A stretch of DNA of 64,000 nt from UBA10646 sp046296295 (GTDB lineage Bacteria; Bacteroidota; Bacteroidia; Chitinophagales; Chitinophagaceae), in NCBI GenBank assembly GCA_046296295.1, contig JBKBLG010000007.1:78064-142063 (forward strand), in the 5' to 3' direction. Made by a program: the position numbers and the translations under genes. The notes below the pieces were generated by a model, which had not been told where the DNA came from, did no database searches, and saw nothing but the letters and a program-made list of their open reading frames with translations. The number at the start of each line of letters is the position of its first letter. Positions within the stretch are counted from its first letter, which is position 1. Shown here one piece after another: positions 53,362-61,669 of this stretch.

Positions 53362-54309
53362 ATGGAAAAGTTTGCCTTAGTAATACATGGCGGTGCCGGA
53401 ACGATATTGAAAGAAGATATGACACCGGAGTTAGAACAAGCCTACATCGAAGGTTTAGAAGAAGCTTTAACTGCCGGTTATGCTGTATTAGAGGCCGGCG
53501 GAAGCGCTGTAAATGCTACCAAAGCAGCCATTGTAGTATTAGAAGATAATATTCTTTTCAATGCTGGTAAAGGCTCAGTATTTACCAAAAAAGGAGTACA
53601 AGAAATGGATGCTGCTATTATGGATGGCAGTAATCTTGAAGCAGGGGCAGTTTCAGGTGTTCGTAATGTTCGTAATCCCATTGAGCTGGCAACAGAAGTG
53701 CTACGCAATAGTAACCACGTATTCTTGAGTGGCAAAGGTGCCACCGATTTTGCCATTAAACAAGGCATTAAACTAGAGCCCGACGAATATTTCTTTTCAC
53801 AGTTTCGCTACGATCAGTGGAAAGCTATCCGCGATAGCGATACCTATTCGCTAGATCATACCCACCAACGATTAGAAGAGCTCATGAAAGATAAAAAGTT
53901 TGGAACCGTTGGTGCCGTTGCTTGCGATGCACAAGGCAATATAGCAGCAGCAACAAGTACAGGTGGTATGACCAATAAAAAGTATGGCCGTATTGGCGAT
54001 AGTCCGCTAATTGGAGCAGGCACCTATGCCAATAATAAAACTTGTGGCATTAGTTGCACGGGCCATGGTGAAATGTTCATCAGAAGCGTAGCAAGCTACG
54101 ATGTTAGTTGTCTTATGGAATACAAAGGTTACTCTTTACAAGAAGCAATGCATACCGTGGTACATAACAAACTATTGCATTTAGGCGGCGAAGGTGGTAT
54201 GATTGGTGTAGATGCCAATGCCAATGTGGCCATGGTTTTTAACAGTGCAGGCATGTACAGAGCGTATAAAAAAAGCGATGGAACCAGCGAAATAGCAATT
54301 TACCGATAG
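53362..54309 (+). CDS. Isoaspartyl peptidase/L-asparaginase (Ntn hydrolase)
   Basis: A 315-residue plant-type asparaginase precursor. VIHGGAGTI is near residue 8, and GTVGAVACDAQGNIAAATST near residue 177 contains the autocleavage site, where the Thr of GTVG becomes the N-terminal nucleophile. GDSPLIGAGTYA near 217 supplies substrate contacts. It removes beta-linked aspartyl residues from damaged proteins or hydrolyses asparagine. No signal peptide is seen. Confidence 0.92.
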   Translation: MEKFALVIHGGAGTILKEDMTPELEQAYIEGLEEALTAGYAVLEAGGSAVNATKAAIVVLEDNILFNAGKGSVFTKKGVQEMDAAIMDGSNLEAGAVSGVRNVRNPIELATEVLRNSNHVFLSGKGATDFAIKQGIKLEPDEYFFSQFRYDQWKAIRDSDTYSLDHTHQRLEELMKDKKFGTVGAVACDAQGNIAAATSTGGMTNKKYGRIGDSPLIGAGTYANNKTCGISCTGHGEMFIRSVASYDVSCLMEYKGYSLQEAMHTVVHNKLLHLGGEGGMIGVDANANVAMVFNSAGMYRAYKKSDGTSEIAIYR

Positions 54310-54327
54310 ATAAACTTGAATTTTGTT

Positions 54328-54357
54328 AAAGCCGCTCAGCTTTGCTGAGTGGCTTTT
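54328..54357 (+). terminator. Intrinsic terminator after the asparaginase gene
   Basis: A 13-bp stem with one G/T pair (54328-54340 with 54344-54356), loop TTT and a T run. It separates the asparaginase gene from the repeat-associated start of the OmpA gene. Confidence 0.8.
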
Positions 54358-54387
54358 ATATTTACAAACATCTAAACCTTACGGTAA

Positions 54388-55260
54388 ATGAAGCAATATG
54401 TAGTTACAGGTACTTTATTCTTATTAGTAGCAGGTGTTAGTACAACCAGCTGTGTAAGTAAAAAGAAATATTTGGAAGCGCAAATTGCACTCCGCCAAAG
54501 TAAAAACGATAGTGCCCAACTAGCATACAACTTGCAACAACAACGAGCCGAGGCTGAAGCTTTAAAAAAAGATAAGGCAAGTTTACTCTCCGATAAAGCC
54601 AACTTAGCAGCAGAAATTGCCGAGCTTGAAGCTCGAAAAAAACAACTGCAACAAAGTTTAGACGCAGCAAGTGCCGATGCCAGAAACAAAGAAAAAGCAT
54701 TAGCAGAACGAGAGCAACAAATTGCAGAGCAGCAACGTAAGTTGCAGCAATTGCAATCGCTGATAGAAGAGCAGAAACGTGCTAGCGATGCACTGCGTAA
54801 TAAAATGGCCGATGCTTTGAAAGGCTTTGCTGCAAGCGATTTAACCGTTACCCAAAAAAATGGCAAAGTGTACGTTAGTTTAAGTGAAAACTTACTATTT
54901 CCTAGCGGTTCGGCAACCGTGAACACGCAAGGCAAAGCAGCTTTACAAAAGCTTGCCGAAGTACTCAATGCTAATATTGATATTGCGGTGAATATTGAAG
55001 GCCACACCGATAGTATCCCAATCAGAGGCGGACGTTTTGAAGATAATTGGGGTTTAAGTGTGGCACGAGCTACTAGCATTGTACGCATTTTAGTGAACGA
55101 TTATGCGGTTGACCCCAAAAGAGTAATTGCCAGCGGCCACAGCGAGTTTGATCCTGTAGATAGCAATTTATCAAAAGAGGGTAGAGCTCGTAACCGTAGA
55201 ACGGAGATTATCCTAACACCACGCTTAGCAGAGTTGTATCAACTCATTAATGCACAATAA
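54388..55260 (+). CDS. OmpA-family lipoprotein with coiled coil
   Basis: A 290-residue outer membrane lipoprotein. The signal peptide ends in STTSC, a coiled coil rich in Ala, Glu, Lys and Gln covers about residues 28-135, and the C-terminal OmpA/MotB domain has LLFPSGSATVNTQGKAALQK, NIEGHTDSIPI and VIASGHSEFDP with NRRTEI, the peptidoglycan-binding residues. It likely tethers the outer membrane to the wall. The A of the start codon is the last base of a canonical repeat (54377-54388); no other start gives a lipoprotein signal. Confidence 0.9.
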   Translation: MKQYVVTGTLFLLVAGVSTTSCVSKKKYLEAQIALRQSKNDSAQLAYNLQQQRAEAEALKKDKASLLSDKANLAAEIAELEARKKQLQQSLDAASADARNKEKALAEREQQIAEQQRKLQQLQSLIEEQKRASDALRNKMADALKGFAASDLTVTQKNGKVYVSLSENLLFPSGSATVNTQGKAALQKLAEVLNANIDIAVNIEGHTDSIPIRGGRFEDNWGLSVARATSIVRILVNDYAVDPKRVIASGHSEFDPVDSNLSKEGRARNRRTEIILTPRLAELYQLINAQ

Positions 55261-55266
55261 ATAAGT

Positions 55267-55310
55267 ATCCCTTACGGTAAATATTTGTACCTGCATTTAC
55301 CGTAAGGGAT
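55267..55310. repeat. Perfect inverted pair of the interspersed repeat (hairpin)
   Basis: Arms 55267-55282 and 55295-55310 are exact inverses over 16 bp, each containing a canonical repeat, with a 12-nt loop. It lies 6 bp after the OmpA stop in a convergent gap, in the position of a terminator. Confidence 0.9.
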
Positions 55311-55322
55311 GTATCTAAAACA

Positions 55323-55374
55323 AAATAGCTCCGATTATTCATCGGAGCTATTTGTTCAGTAAAGCTTAAGCTTT
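55323..55374. terminator. Hairpin plus palindrome between convergent genes
   Basis: A 13-bp perfect stem (55323-55335 with 55341-55353, loop TATTC) with A/T flanks is followed by the palindrome AAAGCTTAAGCTTT at 55361-55374. The hairpin probably terminates transcription from both sides. Confidence 0.75.
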
Positions 55375-55399
55375 ATAAATGAGTTGTTGCTGTCTTAGA

Positions 55400-55591
55400 T
55401 TAGTGAGCAGCAGAAGTGCTATCAGCAGGCTTAGCAGTGCTATCAGTAGCAGTGCTGTCAGCAGCAGGAGCAGTTACAGTTGAATCTACAGCAGGAGTTG
55501 CAGTGCTATCAGCAGCAGCTTCTTTGTTCTCACCACCACCGCAAGCTGTGAAAGCAGCAGCGATAGCTAAGATTGCGAAAAACTTTTTCAT
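55400..55591 (-). CDS. Mini-lipoprotein with DST repeats
   Basis: A 63-residue lipoprotein: the signal MKKFFAILAIAAAFTACGGG ends in a lipobox with the Cys at residue 17, then a tail made almost only of Ala, Asp, Ser, Thr and Pro with the unit DSTA/DSTV repeated about seven times. The composition suggests a disordered, possibly O-glycosylated surface stalk; Bacteroidota O-glycosylation targets D-S/T-A-like sites, which these units resemble. ATG 55591 is chosen for the signal peptide. Confidence 0.7.
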   Translation of the reverse strand: MKKFFAILAIAAAFTACGGGENKEAAADSTATPAVDSTVTAPAADSTATDSTAKPADSTSAAH

Positions 55592-55669
55592 CTTGTTTTT
55601 GATTTGTGTTTTTAAAAACTGGTGCAAAAAAAAGGTCTATATTTCAATTGCACAAGTTTTGTTAATAAT

Positions 55670-56983
55670 TTATTTTTTTCTAAAAAAGATACGCACCGGC
55701 ACACCGCTAAAGTTAAAGTGCTTGCGTAATTGGTTTTCTAGATAGTTTTTATAAGGCGTTTTAATATCGTCAGGGTAGTTGGCGAAGAAGGCAAAGCTTG
55801 GTACATGCGTGGGTAATTGCGTTACATATTTAATTTTGATTGGGTTACCACGAACCACTGGCGCATGATAGGCTTCAATAGCCTTCAGCATTACATCGTT
55901 CAGCTTACTGGTGCTAATTTTTTGACTCTTATTCGCGTATACCTGCAACGCAACTTCAACTGCTTTTAGAATACGTACCTTATCTTTTGCTGAAATAAAA
56001 ATTACAGGTACATCGGTGAATGGGGCAATGCGTTCTTTAAGTTGCTTTTCGTAATCGCGGGCAGTATTGGTTTCTTTTGCTACCAAATCCCATTTATTCA
56101 CAAGCACCACCATGCCTTTACCTTTTCTGGTGGCTAAAGAAAAAATATTCACATCTTGTGCGGTAATTCCTTTTTCAGCATCAATTACCAATAAGCATAC
56201 ATCGGCTTCATCCATGGCACGTATAGCTCTGATAATGCTATAGAATTCAAGGTCGTCTTTATCTTTATTCTTCTTACGAATGCCTGCTGTATCAATCAGA
56301 ATAAAGTCTTTTTGAAATAAGTTGTAACGGGTGTGAATGGTATCTCTAGTAGTACCGGCAATATCGCTTACAATGGTTCTTTCACTGCCTAACAAAGCAT
56401 TGAGTAAACTACTTTTGCCCACGTTAGGCTGACCAATAATAGCGAATTTGGGTAGTTCAGTTTCGGTTTTGGTTTCTTCTGATGCTTCTTCTGTAATATA
56501 GCTGGTAAGTTGATCAAGAATATCGCCTGTTCCACTACCCGACATGCTGCTGATAAAGTAGGTGTGATCAAAACCAAATGCATAAAACTCTGTAGCGAGT
56601 AATTGGCGTTCAGGATTATCAACTTTATTTACCGCAAGGAGTACAGGTTTTGTGGTTCTGCGAAGCATATTTGCCATAGCTTCATCGAGGTCGGTAATGC
56701 CAACAGCTGCATCTACCATGAATATAATGGCATCGGCTTCGTCTATCGCAATTACAACTTGCTTACGAATTTCTGTTTCAAAAATATCTTCGCTATTCGG
56801 TACAAAACCACCAGTGTCAATTACGTTGAAGGTTTTACCATTCCAATCGGCAACACCATATTGGCGGTCGCGGGTAACGCCGCTAATATCATCAACAATG
56901 GCTTTGCGTTGCTCCAACAAACGGTTGAAGAAGGTGCTTTTGCCAACGTTCGGTCTTCCTACAATGGCTACTGTAAAACTCAT
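55670..56983 (-). CDS. der: Ribosome biogenesis GTPase Der (EngA)
   Basis: A 437-residue protein with two tandem Era-like GTPase domains and a C-terminal KH-like domain, acting in 50S ribosome assembly. G1 motifs are GRPNVGKST near residue 8 and GQPNVGKSS near 182; G3 DTGG and DTAG; G4 NKVD and NKWD. The KH-like part ends in VPVRIFFRKK. A repeat copy (56628) encodes LAVN, directly overlapping the first G4 motif NKVD. Confidence 0.95.
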   Translation of the reverse strand: MSFTVAIVGRPNVGKSTFFNRLLEQRKAIVDDISGVTRDRQYGVADWNGKTFNVIDTGGFVPNSEDIFETEIRKQVVIAIDEADAIIFMVDAAVGITDLDEAMANMLRRTTKPVLLAVNKVDNPERQLLATEFYAFGFDHTYFISSMSGSGTGDILDQLTSYITEEASEETKTETELPKFAIIGQPNVGKSSLLNALLGSERTIVSDIAGTTRDTIHTRYNLFQKDFILIDTAGIRKKNKDKDDLEFYSIIRAIRAMDEADVCLLVIDAEKGITAQDVNIFSLATRKGKGMVVLVNKWDLVAKETNTARDYEKQLKERIAPFTDVPVIFISAKDKVRILKAVEVALQVYANKSQKISTSKLNDVMLKAIEAYHAPVVRGNPIKIKYVTQLPTHVPSFAFFANYPDDIKTPYKNYLENQLRKHFNFSGVPVRIFFRKK

Positions 56984-57050
56984 AAATCGCCTTTTAAATG
57001 GGCGGCAAAGGTAAGGTATTCCTTTGGGCTAGTATGTTAAACCGTGTTTC

Positions 57051-57094
57051 ACCTTGCGGTAAATGTTGTTTTAGGGCTTCATTTACCGTAAGGT
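57051..57094. repeat. Inverted pair of the interspersed repeat
   Basis: ACCTTGCGGTAAATG (57051-57065) faces CATTTACCGTAAGGT (57080-57094): a 15-bp stem with one G/T pair and a 14-nt loop. It lies 36 bp after the permease stop and upstream of der on the same strand, in terminator position. Confidence 0.85.
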
Positions 57095-57130
57095 ACTTGG
57101 TTTGTTTATTTTGTAAAAGGTAATGGATGG

Positions 57131-57994
57131 CTAACTTGATGCCTTACGCAAACGGGTGAATGCAACAATACCTAAAACAGTACTTGCAGTAATTAATTTT
57201 AGTAAGTTAGGGTCTATGCCAATGCTTAAAGTAAAGGCTAACACTAATTGAAATACTACACTGCCCACAATTACCATCATTATTTGTGATGTAATAGAGT
57301 GCAGTTTGAATAACTGTTGTACGGCATCGCCAATGAGTACTGCTCCCAAACCTGTGATAACAATACCAATACCCATGTTAATATCTGTGAAAGCTTGGTA
57401 CTGAGCTACTAAAAAACCACTAGTTGCTGTTAGTGCATTACCTATGGCGAAGCCAATGATTTTCATGGCGTTGTTGTTGATACCAAGTGCTGTTGTCATG
57501 GTACTACTATCGCCTGTGGCTCGCATGGCAATACCAAAGTCGGTATGTAATACATAAATGAGTATAGCAATTATGGCAATAAGAAGTACGCCAGCAATAA
57601 CTAACTCGTTAATGTTGCTATTGCTAAACATGGCTAGTTGCTGAAAGATATTGGCTACTTCTAACAAGGGTACATTACTTCTGCCAAGCATAGTAAGATT
57701 AATAGAATAAAGTGCTGTCATTACTAAAATACCGGCCAGCAAGGCATCAATTTTTAGTCGGGTGTGTATAAAACCTGTGGCAATACCTGCTAAAGCACCG
57801 CTAATGATTACCATTGGCAGCACCGCCAAACTATTGTAACCTTTTGTGAGCAAAATGGCCGAAACAACGGCACCTAGTGTGTAACTACCATCGGTAGTAA
57901 TATCTGGAATTTTAAATATTTTCATGGTGAGAAAAATACCTAGTGCCATGAATGCAAGGCATGTTCCCAACATAATCGCGGTGATGTAAAACAT
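57131..57994 (-). CDS. ABC transporter permease
   Basis: A 287-residue membrane protein with about eight helices of the branched-chain amino acid/sugar type permease family, with the EAA-like segment MRATGDSSTMTTALGIN near residue 155. Its ATG overlaps the stop of the binding-protein gene by 1 bp (TAATG). The ATPase that normally follows in such operons is absent; der comes next. The transporter may recruit an ATPase from elsewhere. Confidence 0.85.
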   Translation of the reverse strand: MFYITAIMLGTCLAFMALGIFLTMKIFKIPDITTDGSYTLGAVVSAILLTKGYNSLAVLPMVIISGALAGIATGFIHTRLKIDALLAGILVMTALYSINLTMLGRSNVPLLEVANIFQQLAMFSNSNINELVIAGVLLIAIIAILIYVLHTDFGIAMRATGDSSTMTTALGINNNAMKIIGFAIGNALTATSGFLVAQYQAFTDINMGIGIVITGLGAVLIGDAVQQLFKLHSITSQIMMVIVGSVVFQLVLAFTLSIGIDPNLLKLITASTVLGIVAFTRLRKASS

Positions 57995-58947
57995 TACTGA
58001 ATTGCTTGAAATGTGGCGGGTACTTTTAAGCCAAAGGTGGCTGCTGCAATAGCATTATACACACGCTTTCTTTTTTTAACAATGGTGTAGGTTAAGCCGT
58101 TGGTATTGCCTTTAGCAAGGAAATCGGCGGCTTGCTCGCCTGCTTGAAACCCCCACTCGTATATATCGGCACCAAAGGCTGCTACTGCACCACGACTTAC
58201 CAAACCTGCTTCACTTGTGAAAATGGGCACTTTGGCCTGATTACATGCTTTTGCAATAGTTTCAAATGAAGCAAACACTGTATTGTCGGGATTGGCAAAA
58301 AAAGCATCTATTTTTTTATTCAATAACGATTGGGTTACAAGTTGTACATCGGCACTTGTAGTTACCGGAAGGTACACGAGATTAATATTGTTGTTAGCTG
58401 CAAGGCTTTTGATACGTTCTATAGCTTCTACACTTTGAGGTTCGCTCTGATTAAAAATCATACCCACCGTTAATGGCGCTTTTGGCATTAGGGTAGGTAT
58501 AAGTAAAAAAGAGGTATCTATATAGTTTAAGTTTTCACCAACACCAAACAAGTTAGCGGGTGCTTTACCATTGGCGTCGGTAATTTTCATGAGGTCGGGC
58601 ATAGGGGCCACCATCATAAAAATTGGAATTTTCGTTTTGCTTTGAACGGCTGTAACTGTACTTAGCGAAGGGCAGGTAGCCAATAAGGTTACTTGCTCGC
58701 TTTGCATGTATTTTACAATTTGGGTAAGTGTAGGAATATTACCTTGTGCGTTGCGATAAATTACTTTTATGTTGCCTTTACTTTCACTGAAACCTTTTTG
58801 TGCTAGGGCATCGAAAAAGCCTTTTTTGGCTTGAGCTATTGTATTGTCTTCAAAAGCATCAACAAAACCAATTACCGGAACATTGCTGGGCGTACTGTTA
58901 CAACCTAAGAGTACTACCATGGCCATTAGGCCTATTAATTTGTTCAT
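57994..58947 (-). CDS. ABC transporter substrate-binding lipoprotein
   Basis: A 317-residue lipoprotein: signal MNKLIGLMAMVVLLGC with the lipobox Cys at residue 16, then a periplasmic-binding fold of the TrpX-like family (VIGFVDAFEDNTIAQAKKGF, IPIFMMVAP, VPIFTSEAGLVSRGAVAAFG). These bind small aromatic or amino-acid-like ligands; the ligand here is unknown. ATG 58947 is chosen because upstream in-frame codons (to 59085) do not form a signal peptide. Translationally coupled to the permease. Confidence 0.88.
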   Translation of the reverse strand: MNKLIGLMAMVVLLGCNSTPSNVPVIGFVDAFEDNTIAQAKKGFFDALAQKGFSESKGNIKVIYRNAQGNIPTLTQIVKYMQSEQVTLLATCPSLSTVTAVQSKTKIPIFMMVAPMPDLMKITDANGKAPANLFGVGENLNYIDTSFLLIPTLMPKAPLTVGMIFNQSEPQSVEAIERIKSLAANNNINLVYLPVTTSADVQLVTQSLLNKKIDAFFANPDNTVFASFETIAKACNQAKVPIFTSEAGLVSRGAVAAFGADIYEWGFQAGEQAADFLAKGNTNGLTYTIVKKRKRVYNAIAAATFGLKVPATFQAIQ

Positions 58948-59720
58948 GTACAGTGTTTTGTGCAAATATGATTTGGTGATAGTGGTAAATATATCAACAA
59001 ATACAACGTATCTGGTGCTAAAAAGTTGATTGCTTGGTATGAATTTGTGCCAGTTAGTTGGTTTTATAATGCCTTTACCACTCATCTTAAAGGGTATTTA
59101 ATATAGTATTATGGCGAGGCTTACCTTGCGGTAAATACATAAGGCTGCGACACCTCCCTTCTGCTTGCAGCCTAAAATTTTGATTGCAATGTTGCTGCGT
59201 TCGTTTCTTGCATTAGCGCTACAACCAACACTTTTGAACTATATCATTTCAAAGGCGTGATGCAAGAGTAGATATTTATAATGCTTGTTAATATGTGTAG
59301 CTCAAAATTTTTTTGCAAACTAGGTGTACCCAATTTGTAAATTTTTATCTTCCTAATCAGTGTCTTAACTGCGTGTATAACTTGCGTAATCTTGCGTTTT
59401 TTTATGATTCACTATAATGGCTATGCTATTACCATTTTGGTAAGGGTAATGGCTTGTTGTACATAGTTTACTATTGTTTATTGGTGCTGGGTTGTGCTAG
59501 TAGATAGGTGAAATTTTCTATTGAATCAGTTGCGTAATGCTGCAAATGCTGGTCATAATTTGCCAGTAAATGCCGCAATAAAACGCTATTGGTTTCAAGT
59601 TGTATTTCGCTCAAAGCATTGCTGTACAAGCATTTCAGAAGATGGTTTTGTAAACTGGTGTTTGTAATATGGCGTAAAAATGAAGATATTGCAGCTTAAA
59701 CAACCAATAGATTAAATCTT
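58948..59720. other. Long gap between the ABC operon and glmS
   Basis: This 773-bp divergent gap holds one repeat copy (59124-59135), a weak 7-bp inverted repeat AGGCTGC/GCAGCCT (59142-59148 with 59167-59173), a weak dyad near 59421-59449, and a protein-like open frame on the minus strand (59471-59695). It must contain the promoters of both flanking transcripts, but no clear -33/-7 pair was found. No glmS ribozyme is recognised. Confidence 0.5.
59471..59695 (-). pseudogene. Protein-like C-terminal fragment without a start codon
   Basis: The minus strand is open for 74 codons after a TAA, ending in TAG at 59471-59473, with no ATG. It reads AISSFLRHITNTSLQNHLLK and later LLRHLLANYDQHLQHYATDS, with helix-like spacing and ordinary composition. 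It may be the end of a decayed gene. No family recognised, and a chance open frame of this length is possible. Confidence 0.3.
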
Positions 59721-61559
59721 ATGTGTGGAATTGTAGGATACACAGGACATAGACAGGCATATCCCGTAATCGTTAAAGGACTTAAAAGACTTGAATATAG
59801 GGGCTACGATAGTGCAGGTGTAGCATTAGTTACAAATGGTGCCTTAAACGTATACAAAAGAAAGGGCAAGGTTGCCGACATGGAAGAATACACCGTTGGC
59901 AAAGATTTGGGAGGTTCTATTGGCATTGGCCATACACGTTGGGCAACACACGGTGAGCCAAGTGATAGAAATGCACACCCACATTTAAGCAATAGTGGTG
60001 ATATTGCCATGATTCATAATGGTATCATCGAAAACTACGCACAGCTTAAAGCTGAATTACTCAAAAAAGGGTATGTTTTTCATAGTGATACCGATACAGA
60101 GGTGCTTTTAAACTTCATAGATGATATTTATAAAGAAACAGAAGGCAGCTTAGAAGAAGCTGTACGCATTGCCTTGCGAAGAGTGGTAGGTGCTTATTGC
60201 ATTCTATTAATACATAAAAATGATCCAGAAACGATCATCGCAGCCAGAAAAGGTAGTCCTTTAGTAATTGGTATTGGAAAAGGAGAACATTTTTTAGCAA
60301 GTGATGCTAGTCCTATCATTGAGTATACGAAAGAAGTAGTATATGTAAATGATTATGAGATTGCTATTGTAAGACCCGATGAGTTAATTCTCAAAAACTT
60401 GGGTAACGAGAAGCAAACACCTTTTGTACAAAAGTTAGATTTAGAGTTGGCTGCTATTGAGAAAGGTGGTTACGACCATTTTATGCTGAAGGAAATTTTT
60501 GAGCAGCCTCAAACTATTTATGATTGCTTGCGTGGTAGGTTAGATGCTGATGCTGGCACTATTACTATGAGTGGTATTAGTGAGTACGCCGAGCAAATTA
60601 TACGTGCCCCGCGTATAATTATTCTTGCATGTGGCACAAGTTGGCATGCCGGGCTGGTAGCAGAATATGTTATTGAGGAGTTATGCCGTATACCTGTAGA
60701 GGTAGAGTACGCAAGTGAGTTCAGATACAGAAACCCAATCATAAACAAGGGCGATGTTATTATTGCCATCTCGCAAAGTGGCGAAACAGCCGATACCTTA
60801 GTTGCCATTGAGAATGCCAAGGAGAAGGGTGCTATTATTTTAGGTATAGTGAATGTGGTTGGTAGTAGTATATCGCGTGCTTCACATGCAGGTGCTTATA
60901 CACATGCTGGTCCTGAAATTGGTGTTGCAAGTACTAAGGCATTTACAGGTCAGTTGGCAGTTCTCACTATGATTGCTATGAAGCTCGGCTACGAAAAAGG
61001 TACATTATCGAAAGAGCGTTATTTAGACTTGTGTAAAGAACTTGCTTCAATACCAGAAAAGGTGAAAGCCGTTTTAGAGCTCAATGATCAAATAAAAGCA
61101 ATTGCTGAGAAGTATAAAGATGCTACCGACTTTTTATTCCTAGGCAGAGGATATAACTTTCCAATTGCATTAGAAGGAGCATTAAAGTTGAAAGAAATTT
61201 CTTACATACATGCCGAGGGTTATCCCGCGGCAGAAATGAAGCATGGACCCATTGCTTTGGTAGATGAAACGCTTCCGGTAGTGTTTGTTGCTACAAAAGA
61301 TAGCTATCATGAAAAGGTAGTGAGTAATATGCAAGAAATTAAAGCCCGTAAAGGCATGGTGATTTCAATTATCACTGAAGGCGATACAGTTAGTCCGACT
61401 TTAAGCAATGATGTGATTGTATTACCTTCTGCCGATGAAATTGTTGCGCCTCTGTTAAGTACAATTCCATTACAGTTATTGAGCTATTACGTTGGTATTG
61501 CCAAGGGGTTAGATGTTGATAAACCCAGAAATTTGGCTAAGAGTGTTACTGTTGAATAA
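59721..61559 (+). CDS. glmS: Glutamine-fructose-6-phosphate aminotransferase
   Basis: A 612-residue enzyme making glucosamine-6-phosphate from fructose-6-phosphate and glutamine for wall and LPS precursors. The N-terminal glutaminase has Cys2 (MCGIVGYTG) and HTRWATHGEP near residue 75; two SIS domains follow with CGTSWHAG near 305, ISQSGETADT near 352 and GRGYNFPIALEGALKLKEIS near 475; the C-terminus is KSVTVE. It contains no repeat copy. Confidence 0.96.
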   Translation: MCGIVGYTGHRQAYPVIVKGLKRLEYRGYDSAGVALVTNGALNVYKRKGKVADMEEYTVGKDLGGSIGIGHTRWATHGEPSDRNAHPHLSNSGDIAMIHNGIIENYAQLKAELLKKGYVFHSDTDTEVLLNFIDDIYKETEGSLEEAVRIALRRVVGAYCILLIHKNDPETIIAARKGSPLVIGIGKGEHFLASDASPIIEYTKEVVYVNDYEIAIVRPDELILKNLGNEKQTPFVQKLDLELAAIEKGGYDHFMLKEIFEQPQTIYDCLRGRLDADAGTITMSGISEYAEQIIRAPRIIILACGTSWHAGLVAEYVIEELCRIPVEVEYASEFRYRNPIINKGDVIIAISQSGETADTLVAIENAKEKGAIILGIVNVVGSSISRASHAGAYTHAGPEIGVASTKAFTGQLAVLTMIAMKLGYEKGTLSKERYLDLCKELASIPEKVKAVLELNDQIKAIAEKYKDATDFLFLGRGYNFPIALEGALKLKEISYIHAEGYPAAEMKHGPIALVDETLPVVFVATKDSYHEKVVSNMQEIKARKGMVISIITEGDTVSPTLSNDVIVLPSADEIVAPLLSTIPLQLLSYYVGIAKGLDVDKPRNLAKSVTVE

Positions 61560-61589
61560 GTAATAATAATATATGATATAATATAATAT

Positions 61590-61633
61590 AAAGGCAAGGA
61601 GTGTAATAGTATGTTACATTTCTTGCCTTTTTT
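61590..61633 (+). terminator. Intrinsic terminator of glmS
   Basis: A 17-bp stem with two G/T pairs (61590-61606 with 61614-61630), a 7-nt loop and a following T run lie 30 bp after the stop. Confidence 0.85.
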
Positions 61634-61669
61634 ATCCTTTTCACTTTCATTACAGGAACCCGAACTAAC

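Noticed and set aside
54372..55088. Long Ser/Cys-rich open frame opposite the OmpA gene
   Set aside because: Shadow of the repetitive coiled-coil codons; no start context or family.
55400..55530. Trinucleotide-like microsatellite in the mini-lipoprotein
   Set aside because: The repetition follows the DST codons with varied codon choice, so it is protein-level rather than slippage-type.
59086..59720. glmS ribozyme or other riboswitch before glmS
   Set aside because: No recognisable core; the weak inverted repeats do not form a known structure.
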